Source of the DNA: JAZGGS01 sp963749485
Lineage (GTDB): Bacteria; Bacteroidota; Ignavibacteria; Ignavibacteriales; Ignavibacteriaceae
DNA: 64,000 nt
Assembly: GCA_963749485.1 (NCBI GenBank)
Contig: CAVVMV010000025.1
Coordinates: forward strand, 14,584-78,583
Direction: 5' to 3'
The stretch's first letter is position 1; every line of letters begins with the position of its first letter. Of this stretch, positions 59,239 through 64,000 are shown piece by piece. The position numbers were made by a program, and so were the translations under genes. The notes under the pieces were generated by a model that made no database searches, was not told the origin of the DNA, and worked only from the letters and a program-made list of their open reading frames with translations.

Positions 59239-59955
59239 TTGGATAACCTGAGTGGTAAAATATTCCTGCCCGGTAATGAAAAACAATTGGGACACCTGGA
59301 AAGCAAGCTGGAAATAGCAGGTAAAGATGTTTTAGTTATTGGAACCGGAAGTGAAGAAATAGCAATTTATTTAAAGATAAAGAGGGCAGCATCCGTAAAG
59401 ATTATTGTAAGCGATTATGAATCAGTGATGAACAGCAGGATGATCTTGCCGAAGGAAACTGAAATAAGCGTGAGTATGATGGATTTTGAACATACTGATT
59501 TTTCTGCCGAAAGTTTCGACCTTATTTATGCTCAAGCATCTGTTTCAAGCAGCGGCAGGAATAAGGTTATAAAGGAGATCAAACGTATTCTTAAAAAGGG
59601 TGGAATTTTAAACGCGGGCGAAATTACTTATTTAAAATCTCCCGTTCCTGTTTTTATCCGGGAGATATGGGACGCTGGAGAAATACTTCCACTGGGATCA
59701 AATGAACTAACCACTTACTATGAAGAAAGAAAATTCAAAATAATTGATGAGATAAATTTATCGGATACACTTACAGATTATTATCAAAAAAATCACAAAC
59801 TGCTAAAAGATAAATTGCATACGTTAACGGAGAGTGAAAAATCTTACTATAAAATAATTTTAAACCGGTTAAGCCACGAATCTAATGTTTATCTTAAACA
59901 GGGAGGGAAAGATTATATCGGTTTCACTTCAATAATAATGAGGAAAGAAATTTGA
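59239..59955 (+). CDS. SAM-dependent methyltransferase-like protein
   Basis: A 238-residue protein starting from TTG 59239. Motif I is degenerate (VLVIGTGSEEIAIYLKI), but SFDLIYAQASVSSSGRNK and IKRILKKGGILNAGEITY match methyltransferase motifs in position and form. The C-terminal half is helical (YYEERKFKIIDEINLSD). It overlaps the start of the RNA methyltransferase gene by 4 bases, so both are translated together. Substrate unknown. Confidence 0.7.
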   Translation: MDNLSGKIFLPGNEKQLGHLESKLEIAGKDVLVIGTGSEEIAIYLKIKRAASVKIIVSDYESVMNSRMILPKETEISVSMMDFEHTDFSAESFDLIYAQASVSSSGRNKVIKEIKRILKKGGILNAGEITYLKSPVPVFIREIWDAGEILPLGSNELTTYYEERKFKIIDEINLSDTLTDYYQKNHKLLKDKLHTLTESEKSYYKIILNRLSHESNVYLKQGGKDYIGFTSIIMRKEI

Positions 59956-61408
59956 AAAAGGGTGACACATTAGAATTAGAAATAACCAGGTACGCTGCTG
60001 AAGGAAAAGGAATTTCAAAGATAAATCGAAATATTATTAAACCGGAACCCAGGAACCTGAACAGCAGGAAAATAATGAAGAAAATTACGTGGTTTTTGTG
60101 CAGGGTGCATATCCCGGGGACAAAGTAACTGCGCAGTTAAGAAAAATAAAAAAATCTTATGCTGAAGCAGTAATAGTTAAACTAATTTCTCCATCAAAAC
60201 ATAGAGTTAAACCACGATGTAAATACTTTGGCACTTGCGGTGGCTGCAAGCAGCAGGACCTTAATTATGAAACTCAATTAAAATATAAGCAGGAACTTGT
60301 TAAAGAAACTTTTGAACACATCGCCGGATTAAAAGATTTTGATTTTGAAGATATAATTCCTTCCGAAAATAATTTCTTTTACAGGAATAAAATGGAATTC
60401 TCTTTTGCAGATAGAAGATGGTTAACAAAAGAAGAAATAGGTTCAGAAGATGTTTTTGATAAAGAGTTTGCTCTTGGATTACACATTCCGCGGATATTTG
60501 ATAAAGTGCTGGATATAAATGAATGCTTCCTGCAATCTGAAATAAGTAATGAAATTCTGAACTTTACAAGAAAGTTTTTTAAGGAGAAGAATGTTTCAAT
60601 CTACTCAACAAAAACACATACGGGTTATTTAAGGAATCTGACAATAAGGCAATCGCAAAACAAAGATGACCTGATGGTAAACCTTGTAACCAGCAAAGAA
60701 GATGATGATTTAATGAAAGAATACACTTCTGAAATGCTGAAATCAATTCCTCAAATAACTACTGTAATTAATAACATTAATAAAAAGATGGCATCCGTTG
60801 CAATAGGAGATTATGAAAAAGTTTACCACGGAGAAGGATTTATTTATGATAAGATTGGCAATTATGATTTCAGGATAAGTGCAAATTCATTCTTTCAAAC
60901 AAACACTCTGCAGGCAGAAAATCTTTACAAAACTGCAATGGAATTTACAGAGCTGAAAGGTGATGAAATAATTTATGATCTCTATTCCGGCGCGGGAACA
61001 ATTGCAATTTATGTTTCAGGAAAAGCAAAGAAGGTTATTGGATTTGAATCAATCAGGTCTGCGATAAGGGATGCTGCAGAAAATGCAATACTTAATAAGG
61101 TTGAGAACGTTCAATTTGCTGAAGCAAATTTATATAAATCATTTCTGCCTATTATACAACAAAACAATTTACCAAAACCTGATGTTGTAGTAATAGATCC
61201 CCCAAGAAGCGGTATGCATAAAAACACGGTTGATGATGTAATACAACTTAATCCGCAAAAAATAGTTTATGTAAGCTGCAATCCTGCAACACAGGCAAGG
61301 GATATAAAATTGATGGTTGAAGCAGGTTATAAATTAATAAAGATGAAGCCGGTTGATATGTTTCCTCATACTTATCATATAGAAAATGTTGCTTTGTTGG
61401 AAAAATAG
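59952..61408 (+). CDS. rlmD: 23S rRNA (uracil-5-)-methyltransferase RlmD-like (frameshifted)
   Basis: This enzyme makes 5-methyluridine in 23S rRNA. The start is TTG 59952, overlapping the upstream stop. A TRAM domain (LELEITRYAAEGKGISKI, then YVVFVQGAYPGDKV) is interrupted by a frame break near 60045. Then come the iron-sulfur cysteines CKYFGTCGGCKQQ, the motif SANSFFQTNTLQAENLY, motif I IIYDLYSGAGTIAIYVS, DPPRSGMHKNTVDDV and the catalytic YVSCNPATQARDIK. The corrected length of about 485 residues fits. RlmD and RlmC/TrmA-like relatives are hard to separate; the Fe-S motif favours RlmD. Confidence 0.9.
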
Positions 61409-61455
61409 AACAATGATCGTACAGATCTAACGGATTTTAACTGATCTAAATCTGT

Positions 61456-61481
61456 TCAACTTGCTTGTCAGCAGGCAAGTC
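61456..61481. repeat. Short inverted repeat between convergent genes
   Basis: ACTTGC and GCAAGT flank a short loop in the sequence running from CAACTTGCTTGTCAGC to GGCAAGTCAG. It may serve as a bidirectional terminator or be a degenerate dispersed repeat. Confidence 0.35.
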
Positions 61482-61496
61482 AGTTTTATCTACTTT

Positions 61497-62177
61497 CTAT
61501 TTCGTTTTGTTATTCACAATCAACACAAATTCCCCTTTAAGGTTTTTCTTTTCTGCAATATTTAAAACCTTTTCGGTACTTCCCCTGTAATATTTTTCAT
61601 CCTTCATAGTTAATTCAAAAGCTAAAACAACCGGAATGCTTTTGCCAAGCATGTTTGCAACATCTCTTAGCAACCTTTGTAACCTGTAAGGTGTATCCAT
61701 CAAAACAATAACTTCTTTTATCCTCTTCAGATCCAGCAGTTGTTTTCTTCTTATATCTTTTTTTGGCGAGAGCCATCCGCGGTAATAGAAATTTTCAAAA
61801 TCGAAACCGGAACCAATAAGCGCTGGAAGAAGTGAGTTAGCCCCTGGAACAGGAACAATATCAATATTCTGAGAAATACAAACATCTACAAGCAAATGCC
61901 CGGGATCTGAAAATAACGGTGTCCCGCAATCGGAAATAATCGCAGCAGTTTTTCCATTTAAAATTTCTAACAGAATTTCATCCACCACTTCATTTTCGTT
62001 ATGCTCATTTAGTGCTATCAGTTCTTTATCAATTTTATAATGTGCTAACATTCTCCGTGCAATTTTGTACTCCTCACAAATTATAAAATCAACACTTTTA
62101 AGAATCTTAAGAGCACGTAGAGTTATATCATCATAATTGCCAATTGGGGTGGATACAAGAAATAATTTATTCTTCAT
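61497..62177 (-). CDS. rsmI: 16S rRNA (cytidine-1402-2'-O)-methyltransferase
   Basis: RsmI methylates the ribose of C1402 in the decoding centre. The 226-residue protein has LFLVSTPIGNYDDITLRAL at the N-terminus, a short EYKIARRMLAHY segment, AAIISDCGTPLFSDPGHLLV, VPVPGANSLLPALIGSGF and the C-terminal LKGEFVLIVNNK. The CDCGTP-like ISDCGTPLFSDPG is the mark of the family, although the usual 'AGTP' Ala is Cys here. It is slightly shorter than many homologues because it lacks the small C-terminal extra domain. Confidence 0.92.
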   Translation of the reverse strand: MKNKLFLVSTPIGNYDDITLRALKILKSVDFIICEEYKIARRMLAHYKIDKELIALNEHNENEVVDEILLEILNGKTAAIISDCGTPLFSDPGHLLVDVCISQNIDIVPVPGANSLLPALIGSGFDFENFYYRGWLSPKKDIRRKQLLDLKRIKEVIVLMDTPYRLQRLLRDVANMLGKSIPVVLAFELTMKDEKYYRGSTEKVLNIAEKKNLKGEFVLIVNNKTK

Positions 62178-62309
62178 TGGTTCTGTTACACTGTTATTTT
62201 TCTTAATTTTGATAATTACATTAATAGAATTTTTATGCTAGCCACTAGTAAAATAAGCCATCCGGGATACACTTATACTAATTAACAACAAATAGTTGAG
62301 AGTTACAAA

Positions 62310-64000
62310 ATGAAAACCAAATTACTATTCTTATTCATAATGTTTTTCAGCATTTCAATATTTTCGCAGGATGATGTACAAACTTTTCTTTCCGTTACCA
62401 ATACAGGAGTTGATGAGTTCCTTAATCAATACCCGGAGTACGATGGCAGAGGAACAATTATTTTTATCCTTGATACAGGTGTTGATCCGGGAATTGATGG
62501 TTTAACTCATACTTCCACCGGTGAAGTTAAAGTTATTGATGTCCAGGATTTTACAGGACAGGGCGATGTTGCTTTGTATGAAGCTGATACTGATGAAGAA
62601 GACGGATGTACAATATTTTATTAATGAAGAAATGAATTACAAAGTATCGGGAGCGGGTAAACTGACTTATCATCCAATAAACGATGAATATTTTATAGGT
62701 GCTTTTGAAGAGAGCAGGATGATAAATTCAAGCTCAGGAGCTGTTGATCTTAACGGCAATGGTGAAAATGAAGACACGTATTACATCATTGCTTTTGAAA
62801 CAATGGTAGAAGATGATCGCTTTTGGGTAGCATATTTTGATACTGATGGAGATGGGGATGTTTCTGATGAATTTCCTTTACAGGATTATAAAACAAACCA
62901 GCAATCTTTCTCAATTCCAAATACAGAAGGTCTTTCGCAGTTAACTTTTGGTTTAAATATTTTCCCGGATGAGCAGCGAATATCAATTCATTTTGATGAT
63001 GGAGCTCATGGAACCCACTGTGCGGGAATTGCTGGGGGAAATGATATTGGTGGTATTGGCTTATCTGGGGTAGCTCCAGGGGCTTATTTAATCAGCTGCA
63101 AACTTGGAAATAATAATTATTCTGGTGGCGCAACGGTTACAGAAAGTATGAAACAGGCATACCTCTACGCAGATAAGCTCTCAAAGGAGCGTAAAGATCC
63201 TTGTATAATTAATATGAGTTTTGGTATCGGTTCTGAAATAGAGGGAAGATCAGATATCGAAATGTTTATTGAGGATTTGGTTAAAGAAAATCCATATCTC
63301 TACGTTTGTACAAGTAATGGTAACGAAGGACCTGGCATTTCAACAACAGGTCTCCCTTCGGCAAGCAGCTACGTACTCTCTTCGGGAGCTGTTTTAACTT
63401 CGGAAGTTGGAAGAGATTTATACGGTGCAAATCTCGGAAAGGATGTAATTCTCTATTTCAGTTCAAGAGGAGGCGAAGTTGGCAAACCGGATATTTGCTC
63501 GCCGGGTGCCTGTACTTCAACTGTGCCAAACTGGACCGGCAGGGATCGATTCTGGGGAACAAGCATGGCTTCACCATACTCGGCAGGTGTTGTTGCGCTT
63601 CTTTTGAGCGCAGTTATAAATGAATATCCTGGTGTTGAAGTTCCTTCTCCTCTATTGTTTAAAGTAATTCGTGAAAGCGCAACTAAAATGGAAGGCTACA
63701 CATATCTTGACCAGGGAGCAGGATATATAAATGTTGCAGAAGCTTACAAGCTACTTAAAAAATATATTGATAGCGGCGAAATCGATAAGTTTGAGACTTA
63801 TACAATTACTTCCACTGCACCTAATATGCCTGACGGCAGCGCGCCAAATCTTTATCTTAGAGATGGTTCTTTTCTAAAAGATAATGAAAAATTCTCCTTC
63901 TCAATTAGCAGGAATAATTTCGGTAATACAGATAAATTTTACAGAGATTATAACATAAAGTGTGATGAAGATTGGCTTATCCCCATTCAGAAAAAAACTT
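62310..64000 (+). CDS. Secreted subtilisin-family (S8) peptidase (frameshifted, cut by window end)
   Basis: Signal peptide MKTKLLFLFIMFFSISIFSQ. The catalytic Asp is in GTIIFILDTGVDPGIDG (~residue 55). One extra G near 62605 breaks the frame, and after DVQYFINEEMNYKVSGAG a long insertion separates Asp from His, as in tripeptidyl-peptidase II and related enzymes. The catalytic His is in DDGAHGTHCAGIAGG, the oxyanion Asn in TSNGNEGPGIS, and the Ser in WGTSMASPYSAGVVAL. At least 560 residues lie in the window and the 3' end is missing. It probably degrades peptides outside the cytoplasm. Confidence 0.88.

Overview
The window is an AT-rich stretch of a bacterial chromosome that I would place in the Ignavibacteria (Ignavibacteriota, Bacteroidota/Chlorobi lineage). 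The main evidence is five type IX secretion (T9SS) C-terminal sorting domains, four of them with the NYPNPFNP-type opening. Supporting features are a Bacteroidota-style GGGPS gene, signal peptides ending in AQ, and many secreted BNR/Ycf48-type repeat proteins. This is inference from gene content; there is no rRNA in the window. I saw no tRNA, rRNA, CRISPR array, prophage or insertion sequence.

Layout. 1-5.8 kb: end of an ABC ATPase, two related outer-membrane proteins that share a terminator hairpin, DUF2721, carbamate kinase, Aat and an M24 peptidase. 6-16.8 kb: the most distinctive locus. A glutamate dehydrogenase is followed by a ~1000-residue protein (two receiver-like domains, one degenerate, plus a pyruvate-phosphate-dikinase-type nucleotide-binding domain), and this pair occurs twice in tandem. 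A 60-residue zinc ribbon and a third, different glutamate dehydrogenase follow. 16.9-26.3 kb: methyltransferase, a decayed VOC gene, DUF547, glycosyltransferase, TonB, KefB-type antiporter, HAD phosphatase, class I aldolase and cytochrome c. 26.4-31.3 kb: a recombined region with a duplicated hydrolase 3' end, an orphan sorting-domain end and a chimeric secreted protein. 31.3-39 kb: DUF192, GmhA, GGGPS, ArsC-like, PPK2, Trm112, a membrane methyltransferase, amidase, thioredoxin and DUF4097. 39.3-53.2 kb: large T9SS cargo proteins and an ECF sigma factor followed by a kinase-TPR gene with an internal 1.88 kb duplication. 53.2-64 kb: glutamate/dicarboxylate symporter, HemW, a membrane protein, RecN, DUF1232, RlmD-like and RsmI methyltransferases, and a subtilase cut by the window end.

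About half of the conserved genes carry single-base frameshifts. Where a paralogue or a strongly conserved motif lets the event be resolved, most are one extra base, often not in a homopolymer. Housekeeping genes such as recN, hemW and gdhA are affected equally, so residual sequencing error is more likely than decay. I therefore give full corrected gene spans and call these CDS, reserving 'pseudogene' for genes missing substantial parts.
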